In this document: in pieces, positions 29,337 to 37,468 of the stretch
How the letters are laid out: each line of letters opens with the position of its first letter
Position numbering within the stretch: position 1 is the first letter of the stretch
Assembly: GCF_000723405.1 (NCBI RefSeq)
Contig: NZ_CCAE010000017.1
Location: 21,744 to 85,743, forward strand
Source: Hydrogenophaga intermedia
GTDB lineage: Bacteria > Pseudomonadota > Gammaproteobacteria > Burkholderiales > Burkholderiaceae_C
Reading direction: 5' to 3'
DNA: 64,000 bases
Translations under genes and position numbers: made by a program
Notes under the pieces: generated by a model
Told to the model about the DNA's origin: nothing
Databases searched by the model: none
Seen by the model: the letters and a program-made list of their open reading frames with translations, nothing else

Positions 29337-29660
29337 ATGATCAAGATCCGACTCATCAACGCCGACCAGAGCGAAACCGAGGTCAGCGGCAAGCCCGGCG
29401 ACAGCCTCATGAAGGCCGCCGTGGACGCCGGCGTCAGCGGCATCGCCGCCGACTGCGGCGGCACCCTCACCTGCGCCACCTGCCACGTGTACGTGGACGC
29501 CGCCTGGGCCGACAAGCTGCCCGCGCCGATTGCCGACGAGAGCGACATGCTCGACTTCGCCGCCGCGCCGGTGCAACCCGAAAGCCGGCTGTCCTGCCAG
29601 ATCGTGCTCACGCCCGAGCTGGACGGCCTGGTGGTGAAACTGCCAGCCACCCAGTATTGA
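29337..29660 (+). CDS. [2Fe-2S] ferredoxin serving the Rieske oxygenase
   Basis: 107 aa, ligands Cys40, Cys46, Cys49 and Cys87 (DCGGTLTCATCHVYVD, RLSCQI). It lies 11 nt after the ligase gene and is the likely electron donor of the oxygenase. It is a paralogue of the ferredoxin at 17984, with the same length and Cys spacing and nearly the same C-terminus (LPATQY). A ferredoxin reductase must come from elsewhere in the genome. Confidence 0.9.
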   Translation: MIKIRLINADQSETEVSGKPGDSLMKAAVDAGVSGIAADCGGTLTCATCHVYVDAAWADKLPAPIADESDMLDFAAAPVQPESRLSCQIVLTPELDGLVVKLPATQY

Positions 29661-29679
29661 GGTGGCACACTCCGGGGTC

Positions 29680-30378
29680 ATGAACTCGTACGTCATCACC
29701 CCGCCCCCCACCGTATCCGTGCCCGTGGTCGGGCGCGCCGAGCGCTTCCCTGTCCACCGCATCTACTGCGTGGGCCGCAACTACGAGGAGCACGCCAAGG
29801 AGATGGGCTTCACCGGCCGCGAGCCGCCCTTCTTCTTCCTCAAGCCCGCCGACGCCATCGTGGTGGCCGACGCCGGCCAGACGGCCAGCGTCCCCTACCC
29901 CTCACTCACCAAGAACCTGCACCACGAGATCGAGCTCGTGGCCGCCATCGGCACCGGTGGCAAGAACATCAAGGCCGCTGACGCGATCCAGCACGTCTTC
30001 GGCTACACCGTGGGCCTGGACATGACCCGCCGCGACCTGCAGGGCGAGATGAAGAAGCAGGGCCGCCCCTGGTGCATCGGCAAGGCCTACGACCACTCGG
30101 CCCCCATCGGCCCCATCACCCCCGCCGACCAGGCCGGTGACGTTGCCAACGCCGCCATCTGGCTGCAGGTCAACGGCGCTGACCGCCAGCGCAGCAACGT
30201 CGCCAAGCTGATCTGGAACCTCGCCGAAACCATCGAACACCTCTCGGCCGCGTGGGAACTGCAGCCGGGCGATCTCATCTACACCGGCACGCCCGAGGGC
30301 GTGAACGCGGTCGTCAGCGGCGACACCCTCAGTGGTGGCGTGGACGGCCTGGTACCGATCACCGTCAAGATCGCCTGA
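29680..30378 (+). CDS. Fumarylacetoacetate hydrolase family protein, fumarylpyruvate-hydrolase-like
   Basis: 232 aa. The FAH core is seen in IYCVGRNYEEHAKEMG, PPFFFLKPADAIV, LHHEIELVAAIG (metal Glu residues) and GYTVGLDMTRRDLQ (metal Asp), ending in GDLIYTGTPEGVNAV. The start YCVGRNY and the short N-terminus resemble NagK-type fumarylpyruvate hydrolases of gentisate breakdown. It follows the ferredoxin gene by 19 nt, so it probably belongs to the same operon and cleaves a ring-fission product. The ATG at 29680 is preferred over a GTG six codons earlier. Confidence 0.85.
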   Translation: MNSYVITPPPTVSVPVVGRAERFPVHRIYCVGRNYEEHAKEMGFTGREPPFFFLKPADAIVVADAGQTASVPYPSLTKNLHHEIELVAAIGTGGKNIKAADAIQHVFGYTVGLDMTRRDLQGEMKKQGRPWCIGKAYDHSAPIGPITPADQAGDVANAAIWLQVNGADRQRSNVAKLIWNLAETIEHLSAAWELQPGDLIYTGTPEGVNAVVSGDTLSGGVDGLVPITVKIA

Positions 30379-30469
30379 CAAATGCCGATCTTGGGGTTTG
30401 CCCTCTGATACAGGGGCACACCCACGGTTTAAGCTTGAACCAAGTTCATCAACCCCGGAGACCCATCCC

Positions 30470-31516
30470 ATGATCCAGCGCAGAACCCTGCTCCAGTCTG
30501 GTGCAGCCATCGCCCTCGGCGCCCCGGCGCTCACCGGCTTTGCCCAGCAAAGCGTCACGCTCAAGTTCCACACCTTCGAGGCGCCACAGTCCAACGTGTC
30601 GCTCAACATGCACAAGGCCTGGATGGACAAGGTCGAGAAGGACTCGGGCGGTCGCATCAAGTTCGAGCACTACCCGGCCATGCAGCTCGGCGGCTCGCCC
30701 GTTCAGCTGTACGACCAGGCGCGCGACGGCGTGGCCGACATCGTGTGGACGCTGCCGGGCAACACGCCGGGTCGCTTCCCGCGCATCGAGGTGTTCGAGC
30801 TCCCGTTCATGATGAACAACGCCGAGGCCACCTCCAAGGCCTACTGGGAATACGTGCAGACCGTCGCCAAGGACGAGTTCCGCGAAGTGCAGCCCATCGC
30901 CCTGCAGGTGCACGGCCCCGGCACGTTCCACATGCGCAGCAAGCTCATCAAGACGGCCGACGACCTGCGCGGCTCCAAGGTGCGCGGCCCCACCCGCCAG
31001 ATCACCAAGATGCTGGGTCTGCTGGGCGCCACGCCCGTGGGCATGCCCCTGCCGCAGATCCCGGATTCGCTCTCCAAAGGCGTGATCGACGGTTGCGTGA
31101 TTCCGTGGGAAGTGGTGCCGTCGGTGAAGGTGCACGAACTCACCAAGTTCCACAGCGAAATCGAGCCCGCTGGCGGCGCCCTGTACACCAACACTTTCGT
31201 GCTGGCCATGAACAAGGCCAAGTACAACACCCTGGCGCCTGATCTCAAGGCCATCATCGACAAGAACTCCGGCATCGAGACCTCGGGCTGGCTGGGCAAG
31301 ACACAGCAGGGTGGCGACGCCGCCGGCCGCAAAGCCGCGGTGGACCAGGGCAACACCATCCACACCATCTCGGCCGCCGACGCGCAGGAATTCCGCCGCA
31401 AGGCCCGCCTGGTGGAAGTGGAATGGATGCAGGAGATGGACAAGCGCGGTTTCGACGGCAAGAAGCTGTTCGAGACCGCCAAGGCGCTGATCGAGAAACA
31501 CGGCAAAAAGTCCTGA
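30470..31516 (+). CDS. dctP: TRAP transporter substrate-binding protein (DctP family)
   Basis: 348-aa periplasmic binding protein for an organic acid. The N-terminus MIQRRTLLQSGAAIALG has a Tat-like twin Arg and signal cleavage near FAQQ. Typical DctP blocks follow: LKFHTFEAP, FPAMQLGG-like HYPAMQLGGSPVQLYDQ, RSKLIKTADDLRGSKVRGP and GVIDGCVIPWEVV, where an Arg binds the ligand carboxylate. No DctQ or DctM membrane genes are nearby, so it must share a membrane pair encoded elsewhere. Its place after the oxygenase operon suggests it takes up the pathway substrate. A terminator follows. Confidence 0.88.
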   Translation: MIQRRTLLQSGAAIALGAPALTGFAQQSVTLKFHTFEAPQSNVSLNMHKAWMDKVEKDSGGRIKFEHYPAMQLGGSPVQLYDQARDGVADIVWTLPGNTPGRFPRIEVFELPFMMNNAEATSKAYWEYVQTVAKDEFREVQPIALQVHGPGTFHMRSKLIKTADDLRGSKVRGPTRQITKMLGLLGATPVGMPLPQIPDSLSKGVIDGCVIPWEVVPSVKVHELTKFHSEIEPAGGALYTNTFVLAMNKAKYNTLAPDLKAIIDKNSGIETSGWLGKTQQGGDAAGRKAAVDQGNTIHTISAADAQEFRRKARLVEVEWMQEMDKRGFDGKKLFETAKALIEKHGKKS

Positions 31517-31532
31517 TCGACCGATGCCACAC

Positions 31533-31559
31533 AAGGCCGGGACTTCCCGGCCTTTTTTT
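31533..31559 (+). terminator. Terminator after the TRAP binding protein gene
   Basis: Stem AGGCCGGGA/TCCCGGCCT with a 2-nt loop followed by a run of seven T. It closes the catabolic locus 17 nt after the dctP stop. Confidence 0.92.
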
Positions 31560-31590
31560 CGCCGTCAAACCACCTCGCTACACTGCCCCG

Positions 31591-32145
31591 ATGCTGCGTC
31601 CGCCCGCCAAGTTCTGCCGCAACTGCGGCACCGCCGTGCAGATGCGCCTGCCCGACGACGGCGACACGCGCGAACGCGCGGTCTGCCCTGCCTGCGGCAC
31701 GGTGCACTACGACAACCCGCTCAACGTGGTGGGCACCGTGCCCGTGTGGGGCGCCGACGGCGAGCAGGTGCTGCTGTGCAAGCGCAACATCGAGCCGCGC
31801 TGGGGCAAATGGACCCTGCCCGCCGGCTTCATGGAGCTCGGCGAAACCACGGCCGAGGGCGCGCAGCGCGAAACCGACGAAGAGGCCGGCGCCCACATCG
31901 AACTGGGTGAACTCTTCACCCTGATGAACGTGCCGCGCGTGGGTCAGGTGCACCTGTTCTACCGCGCGCGCCTGCTCAGCGAGCGCTTCAACCCCGGCCA
32001 CGAGACCATCGAGGCCCGGCTGTTCCGCGAGGACGAGGTGCCCTGGGACGAGATCGCCTTTCGCACCGTGCGCGAGACGCTGCAGTGCTACTTCGCCGAC
32101 CGCCGCCACGGCCGCTTCGGTTTTCACGTGCTCGACATCGTGTAA
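31591..32145 (+). CDS. NUDIX hydrolase with N-terminal zinc ribbon
   Basis: 184 aa. Four cysteines in two CxxC pairs (CRNCG and CPACG, about residues 9-36) form a zinc ribbon. The Nudix box G-x5-E-x7-REx2EExG is complete in GFMELGETTAEG and QRETDEEAG. It resembles NudC/ADP-ribose-type pyrophosphatases acting on nucleoside diphosphate derivatives. It is separated from the MFS gene by 3 nt, so they form a pair. Confidence 0.88.
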   Translation: MLRPPAKFCRNCGTAVQMRLPDDGDTRERAVCPACGTVHYDNPLNVVGTVPVWGADGEQVLLCKRNIEPRWGKWTLPAGFMELGETTAEGAQRETDEEAGAHIELGELFTLMNVPRVGQVHLFYRARLLSERFNPGHETIEARLFREDEVPWDEIAFRTVRETLQCYFADRRHGRFGFHVLDIV

Positions 32146-32148
32146 GAC

Positions 32149-33318
32149 ATGGGCGGCAACACGCGCCTCGTGTTGCGTCTGGGCACCGCCCAGACCCTGG
32201 CCTGGGCCTCCAGCTACTACCTGCCCGCCATCCTGGCCCGGCCCATGGCTGAGGACACCGGCCTGCCCGTAGGCACGGTGTGGATGGCGTTTTCCATGGC
32301 GCTGCTGCTCTCGGCCCTCATCGGCCCCTTCGCCGGGCGTGCCATCGACCGCTTCGGCGGGCGCCCTGTGCTGGCGACCACGAGCCTGATCTTCGCCAGC
32401 GGGCTGGCCCTGCTGTCGCAGGCCCACGGCCCGGTCATGCTGTTCGCGGGCTGGCTGCTGATCGGCGTGGCCATGGGGGCCGGCCTGTACGAGGCGGCCT
32501 TCGCGGCGCTCGTGCGTCTGCAGGGTGAGGCCGCGCGTGACGCCATCACAGGCATCACCCTGCTCGCGGGCCTGGCCAGCACCGTGGGCTGGCCCCTGTC
32601 GGGCTGGATGGAGGCGCACATCGGCTGGCGCGGCGCCTGCCTGGGCTGGGCCGCGCTGCACCTGCTGCTGGGGCTGCCGCTCAACATCGGCCTGCCGCAC
32701 GCATCGGCCCTGCCGCCACCGCGGCCACATGAAGGCCTGGCCACCGACGCCCCGCCGCGCGCGCCGCGCCACGTGGCCTGGGTGCTGGCCTACGTGTTCG
32801 CCGCCACCTGGTTCGTGAGCACCGCCCTGGCGGCGCACCTGCCGGCGCTGCTCATGGCCAGCGGCCTGTCACTGGCGGGCGCGCTGGCGGTGGGGGCGCT
32901 GGTGGGGCCGGCACAGGTGGCGGGCCGCCTGCTCGAGTTCGGTGGACTCAGGCGTTTCCACCCGCTCATCTCGGCGCGCGTGGCGGCTGCCATGCACCCC
33001 GTGGGCGTGCTGGTGTGGATGGCGGTGGGCGCGGCGGCGGCACCCGTGTTCGCCGTGCTGCATGGCCTGGGCAACGGCATCCTCACCATCGCCAAAGGCA
33101 CGCTGCCGCTGGCCTACTTCGGCCCGGTGGGTTATGGCCGCCGCCAGGGCTGGATCGTCGCGCCTTCGCGCGTGGCCCAGGCCTTCGCGCCGCTGCTGTT
33201 CGGGGCGCTGGTGGAGCGCTGGGGGGCGCAGGCGCTGTGGGTGTCGGGCGGGCTGGTGGCCAGCGCATGGCTGTGCCTGCTGTACTTGCGCCCCTCGCTC
33301 GCTGACCCCGCGGCATAA
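32149..33318 (+). CDS. MFS transporter
   Basis: 389 aa with about twelve hydrophobic helices. The loop 2-3 signature GRAIDRFGGRPVL fits the major facilitator superfamily. The set of helices, with short loops and no large periplasmic part, resembles small-solute or drug exporters; the substrate cannot be inferred. It starts 3 nt after the NUDIX gene. Confidence 0.85.
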   Translation: MGGNTRLVLRLGTAQTLAWASSYYLPAILARPMAEDTGLPVGTVWMAFSMALLLSALIGPFAGRAIDRFGGRPVLATTSLIFASGLALLSQAHGPVMLFAGWLLIGVAMGAGLYEAAFAALVRLQGEAARDAITGITLLAGLASTVGWPLSGWMEAHIGWRGACLGWAALHLLLGLPLNIGLPHASALPPPRPHEGLATDAPPRAPRHVAWVLAYVFAATWFVSTALAAHLPALLMASGLSLAGALAVGALVGPAQVAGRLLEFGGLRRFHPLISARVAAAMHPVGVLVWMAVGAAAAPVFAVLHGLGNGILTIAKGTLPLAYFGPVGYGRRQGWIVAPSRVAQAFAPLLFGALVERWGAQALWVSGGLVASAWLCLLYLRPSLADPAA

Positions 33319-33412
33319 GGGTTCGCCCGATCACGCCAAGGAGGCAGACGTATCCGGCCAGCGCCCATCGCGACCGATCGCGCCCCATCAACCTTTTGGT
33401 GTTCATGACACA

Positions 33413-33441
33413 GGAACATGGCGTTATGACTCCGCCACCCA
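33413..33441 (+). promoter_or_regulatory. hrp-box-like promoter (HrpL ECF sigma type)
   Basis: GGAACA (33413-33418), a 16-nt spacer, then CCACCCA (33435-33441). The known hrp box is GGAACC-N15/16-CCACNNA, so 10 of 11 fixed positions match with correct spacing. It points toward the chaperone-like gene whose ATG is 31 nt downstream. It fits control by a type III secretion sigma factor; HrpL itself is not in this window. Confidence 0.6.
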
Positions 33442-33471
33442 TGCACCATTGTTGGGAATGATGGAGTGGTC

Positions 33472-33948
33472 ATGGATGAGCCCGATCTGTTCACGTGGCT
33501 GCAGCATTGGCGCTGCAACACCGGGCACGAGGCGCAGGCCGCCCAGGCCATGCCACAGGTTGAGCCGCTCGCCCTGCAGGTGGGCGACGCCTGGATGGCC
33601 TTGTCCACGACACAACAGCCTGACGTCATCCGCGTCGACGTGCTGATCGAGCCCGTGCTGGAGCACGAAGTCGCTCCCTGGATCTGCGAAGAACTCCTGC
33701 GCTGGTCCTTCGGCCACCCTTACCTCAGCGACGGATTGCAGTTCGCTCTCGACCCTGACGGTGCCCTCGTCGCCTGCGCCCAGTTGGCCATTGAACCGGG
33801 CATGGAGGCGCCGGCGGTGGAAGAACTGCTCATGGAAACGGCGGAGCAGATCAACGAGGCCTGGACGCTGATCATGGCCGACGCCCTGCTGCAGGCCTAC
33901 CTCGCGCAACAGCCACCCACCGCGGTCCAGGGAAGCCTGGCCGTGTAA
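33472..33948 (+). CDS. CesT-like type III secretion chaperone (putative)
   Basis: 158 aa, small and acidic. The pattern is alpha (FTWLQHW), three beta strands (LALQVGDAWMALSTT, VIRVDVLIEP), alpha (EVAPWICEELLRWSFG), a beta hairpin (LQFALDPDGALVACAQLAI) and a long C-terminal amphipathic helix (VEELLMETAEQINEAWTLIM). This is the fold order of class I chaperones such as CesT/Tir chaperones. The ATG at 33472 has GGAG 5 nt upstream. It is 35 nt ahead of a very large secreted-looking protein, as is usual for chaperone-effector pairs, and it follows a hrp-box-like promoter. The assignment rests on pattern and context, not on a database match. Confidence 0.6.
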   Translation: MDEPDLFTWLQHWRCNTGHEAQAAQAMPQVEPLALQVGDAWMALSTTQQPDVIRVDVLIEPVLEHEVAPWICEELLRWSFGHPYLSDGLQFALDPDGALVACAQLAIEPGMEAPAVEELLMETAEQINEAWTLIMADALLQAYLAQQPPTAVQGSLAV

Positions 33949-33983
33949 GCCGGGCCCATTCGTTTCAAGAGGAGAGAACACCC

Positions 33984-36900
33984 ATGGGAATCGAAACGCC
34001 TCGCTTGATGCCGCTTGTGCCGGCATCGCAAAGCCACACCATCCGGAAAAGAAGTGGTGGCTCCCTGACGCTGCACGATCCTGCGAAAGGCATGCCGATG
34101 CCTGGAAACTCCGCGCGTGGGCACGGCGAAAAGACCGCGCCACACCCGCTGAAACAAAAGACGGCGGCCATGGGGCTTAGCGAACACTTGAAGAAGCTGC
34201 AAGATTCCAAGTGCGGGTCTTTCAAGCGGCTGCTCTCGACACCACGGTCCGACACGCACGCGCCCCATGAATCTGAAAGCGAAACCGAGATTTCACAGAA
34301 GCAGTTCGACGCCGATGACCTGGAGCAGGAACACACGTCCTTCGAGGCAAGCGACGATTTGCCTCGGCCCGACCACGGCAAAGCCTCGAGTCTTGTCCAG
34401 AGCGAGCGGCATTCCCCCGAGGACTTCCGCCTGAAAGCCCCCGTTCCCATGGGCAGCACCGCGGCGGAGCTGAAGAACGTCGTGCACCACCGAAAGGGAT
34501 ACACCGACCAGAAGAAGCAGATCGGCCTGGCGGGCTGGGGCGCCGGCTTGGCCGTCGAAGGCACCGCCGCCATCGGAACCACCCTCACCGGCGTTGCGCT
34601 GGGCATGACGGCGCTCGCAGCCTGGGCCAGCATCACGTCGCTGGCGACCTGGATCGGCAACATTTATGACGGCTTCGAGGCCAGGGGCAGCTTCTTGCTC
34701 TCCGAAAAGAATTACGAGGAGGCCAGGACGCTGCGCGACAAAGCCATCGGCGACCGCCTGATCCTCGCCACGGCACTAGCCAAGGAGGGCAAGCTCGAGG
34801 AGGGCAAGGCGTATCTTGATGCCGCTCGGGAGATGGTGGCGATGATGGACGAGGTGCTGAAGGGCCACGAGGGATACCTGGCCCCTGCCGAAGCCGACTT
34901 GCTGGCCGAACGGCGCGCACTGGAATTGCGCATCAACGACGAGCTGGTCGAGATCAAGCGCGGCAAGCTTGACCAGGCGGAACTCGACAAGCTCCTTCAC
35001 TGGCTCGAGCTCATGCCGGAGGACAAGTACAAGCGCGACGATGCCTTGCACGACCTGAAGATCCAACGCGCCGATCTTGAGGCGAAGCTGGGGCGCCTCA
35101 AGGCCCTGCCCGCCTCGGATTCACCAGCCGACGCCGCGGCCATCTCGGACCTGACCGCCGAACTGAAGCGGGTGCAGGCGAACATCGATCGACTGGAACT
35201 CATCAACAAGCAGAAGAAGTACCCCAGCCTGCTGCGAGCCACCAAGCACCTGGGGCCCAAAAAGGTCAAAGGCCAGCGCGACGAGGATGTGACCTACATC
35301 CGCCTGCCGGCCGACTTCGCCGCGACCCTGATCACGTACGTCGGCATGACCCTCGGCTTCGCCGCCACCGGCTTCGTCGGGCCTGCCGTCACCATTCTCA
35401 TGTCGCCCTTCTGGATGCGCAGCGCCAGGCTGGACATAGAAGACGCTCACCGCTCTCGGCTCACCGCCGACGCCAATCTCACAGCCATCCTGAACAAGCT
35501 CGCCCTGGGCCGGGCCATGCTGGCGCATTTCGATGGCCTGCCAACCGAGCAGCAAAGCAATCCGCAAACCCGGCTCGGCAAGAGCATCGCCCACAACCTG
35601 ATCTCGGCTGCGCTGCGCGAATACAAGCAAGCCATGCGGGATAAAAATCTGTCCGCGAAGAAGGAACTGAAGGGAGCGGGCCTTCGCTACGTGGGCATAC
35701 CCGCTGTGGTGATGTTTGCAGCAGCGGCGATCGTCACCGGCGCCCTCTTCATTGGGACTGGCGGCATCGCTTTCGGGGTAACCGCCGCATTGACCGCCAT
35801 CGGCGTAGGCGCGTACTACGGCTACTCGGCCCATCTCAAGAAGAAGGCGAAGCAGGACAAACACGAAGCCAAGCGGCGCCAGGCCGCCGCGTTGTGGGTG
35901 GAGAGCCGGGTGAGCGACGTGCGGACGCTGTTTACCGGCGACAGCAAGAGCGTGCATGCCGAGATCGCCCGGCTGCGAGCCAAGGCCCCGGCCACACTGC
36001 TTCCTTACATCAATGAGCATTCGTTACTGCATCGCAACGAGTACCTCATGAGCATGGCGCTCAGTGAGGAATACGCCAACGCGCCTACCGATCCCGCCAC
36101 CCCCCTGGACATCGACAGCGCGCCCTTCGCCGTGCAGATGACCCAGCCTCTCGGGCTGACGGACCAGCGAAACAACTTCCTGCTGCACAACGACCCGTTG
36201 CTGGATGACCCGGAACACAAGGGACTGCACAAGAAAAGGGTGGCGCTCACCACCCTGGCGTCCCTGTTCGGCGATGCCAAGGTCTACGAGGCCGATCGAC
36301 TACCCGATCACGCAACAGACCAGGCAAGGGATGTTCAACTCACCGAGGCGGTCGATGCCCTGAACAGCCTGATTGGTACGCAACAACACCAGTCATTGAC
36401 CGACCTGATTGCTGAGAAGGGATCTCTTGAGGCGATCGAAGAATGGGTTCGAAAAGACCCGGTCAATGCACGCTTCATGCAGCGGGTGATCGCCGATCTG
36501 CGCACCAGGTTGATCGATCTACTCGGCGTTCCTCTCGGGCAACTTGCTGAACTTTCAAGCCAGATCAAGTCGCGGGACAACCCGACACAGCTCTTGCTGG
36601 AGCTTCTGCTGACCTGGAAAGACGCCCCCCTGAAAGGGACCCAGGACGCCAAGGCCGTCACAACCCCTCCCGTCGGCGTGCGGCAATTCGAGAAGGCCAT
36701 CCGCCGACTGGGCAAGGCGCAGATGACCGCACTCCAGCGGAAGCGGCTGAAGAAGGGCCACCTGTTGTTCGCCGGGGGCCGCTCGGTTCGAACGCCAAAA
36801 CAGTGGCTCAAGTACCTCAACAATGCGTCGGTCGAAGAGCAAGCACTGGTGCTCGGCAACCTCGTATCAACGTGGCGCGACACACTGCGAAATCAGCAAG

Positions 36901-37262
36901 GCGAGATCGAGGTTCCGAAGGGTTTTGCCAGCGAGGACGACTACCTGTCGCAGGTGATGCAGGACACAAGGACGCAATACGCGTCACTGAGCGAGTCGGT
37001 CGCCGACCATGCCAGCCACGAGCAGTCCAAGTTGTTCGCCACTCTGCAAGAGCGGTTCGACAGCTCCATGAAACTGGCCGACTTGTGCGTCGAGCACCTG
37101 TCCGAGAAGCGCCAGAAAGCCCAGCAGGAACAGCGAGCTGCGCGAGCCGTGGAACCTGAGATTGAATCGCAAGCGGCCGATTCGGTCTGGTGGGACGACT
37201 ACTTGAATGATCTGCAGGGCCTGCCAACACCCAGAAACGGCCTGGCGAACCCCGTGAATTGA
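33984..37262 (+). CDS. Large putative type III effector or translocator, 1092 aa
   Basis: Not recognised as a named family. Residues 1-160 are polar, Ser/His/Lys-rich and disordered, like a type III export signal plus chaperone-binding region; there is no Sec signal. Three hydrophobic, Gly/Ala-rich segments follow at about 180-226, 444-476 and 566-612, each able to form a membrane hairpin. Between and after them lie long charged helices with coiled-coil character (about 240-410 and 490-560; TAELKRVQANIDRLELIN). The C-terminal half (650-1092) is mostly helical and ends in acidic WWDDYLNDLQ. It has GAGGAG 8-10 nt before the ATG. The gene looks visibly lower in GC than its neighbours, suggesting transfer. 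Confidence 0.6.
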   Translation: MGIETPRLMPLVPASQSHTIRKRSGGSLTLHDPAKGMPMPGNSARGHGEKTAPHPLKQKTAAMGLSEHLKKLQDSKCGSFKRLLSTPRSDTHAPHESESETEISQKQFDADDLEQEHTSFEASDDLPRPDHGKASSLVQSERHSPEDFRLKAPVPMGSTAAELKNVVHHRKGYTDQKKQIGLAGWGAGLAVEGTAAIGTTLTGVALGMTALAAWASITSLATWIGNIYDGFEARGSFLLSEKNYEEARTLRDKAIGDRLILATALAKEGKLEEGKAYLDAAREMVAMMDEVLKGHEGYLAPAEADLLAERRALELRINDELVEIKRGKLDQAELDKLLHWLELMPEDKYKRDDALHDLKIQRADLEAKLGRLKALPASDSPADAAAISDLTAELKRVQANIDRLELINKQKKYPSLLRATKHLGPKKVKGQRDEDVTYIRLPADFAATLITYVGMTLGFAATGFVGPAVTILMSPFWMRSARLDIEDAHRSRLTADANLTAILNKLALGRAMLAHFDGLPTEQQSNPQTRLGKSIAHNLISAALREYKQAMRDKNLSAKKELKGAGLRYVGIPAVVMFAAAAIVTGALFIGTGGIAFGVTAALTAIGVGAYYGYSAHLKKKAKQDKHEAKRRQAAALWVESRVSDVRTLFTGDSKSVHAEIARLRAKAPATLLPYINEHSLLHRNEYLMSMALSEEYANAPTDPATPLDIDSAPFAVQMTQPLGLTDQRNNFLLHNDPLLDDPEHKGLHKKRVALTTLASLFGDAKVYEADRLPDHATDQARDVQLTEAVDALNSLIGTQQHQSLTDLIAEKGSLEAIEEWVRKDPVNARFMQRVIADLRTRLIDLLGVPLGQLAELSSQIKSRDNPTQLLLELLLTWKDAPLKGTQDAKAVTTPPVGVRQFEKAIRRLGKAQMTALQRKRLKKGHLLFAGGRSVRTPKQWLKYLNNASVEEQALVLGNLVSTWRDTLRNQQGEIEVPKGFASEDDYLSQVMQDTRTQYASLSESVADHASHEQSKLFATLQERFDSSMKLADLCVEHLSEKRQKAQQEQRAARAVEPEIESQAADSVWWDDYLNDLQGLPTPRNGLANPVN

Positions 37263-37281
37263 AGCCCCGATCGCGCGCCTC

Positions 37282-37319
37282 CAAAAACCAAAAGGCCTTG
37301 CGATCGCTCGCAAGGCCTT
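37282..37319 (-). terminator. Terminator downstream of tRNA-Val(CAC)
   Basis: Exact 11-bp arms AAGGCCTTGCG/CGCAAGGCCTT with a 6-nt loop; on the minus strand it is followed by a T-rich tail (TTGGTTTTTGG). It would end the tRNA transcript and also lies just after the effector-like gene. Confidence 0.75.
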
Positions 37320-37337
37320 CGGCTCGAATGGGTTTCC

Positions 37338-37412
37338 TGGTGGGCGGTGCAGGGTTCGAACCTGCGACCCCTGCCGTGTGAAGGCAGTGCTCTACCACTG
37401 AGCTAACCGCCC
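37338..37412 (-). tRNA. tRNA-Val (CAC)
   Basis: Cloverleaf with acceptor GGGCGGT, D-arm GCTCAGTGGTAGAGC, anticodon stem CTGCC/GGCAG and loop TTCACAC (anticodon CAC), T-arm GGTTCGAACC, discriminator A and CCA encoded at 37338-37340. It stands between the effector-like gene and dnaQ. Confidence 0.95.
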
Positions 37413-37468
37413 GTTCAGCGGCGGTGGATATCACCGCTGACGGAAGCCTCGCATTATAGCCAGCTTTT

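Noticed and set aside
33319..33471. PIP box (TTCGB-N15-TTCGB) before the chaperone gene
   Set aside because: A single TTCGC occurs at about 33322 but no second copy stands at the required spacing.
33305..37412. Direct repeat of the tRNA-Val end marking island borders
   Set aside because: Only a 7-base match (GGGTTCG) was seen at the far side, too short to count as an attachment site.
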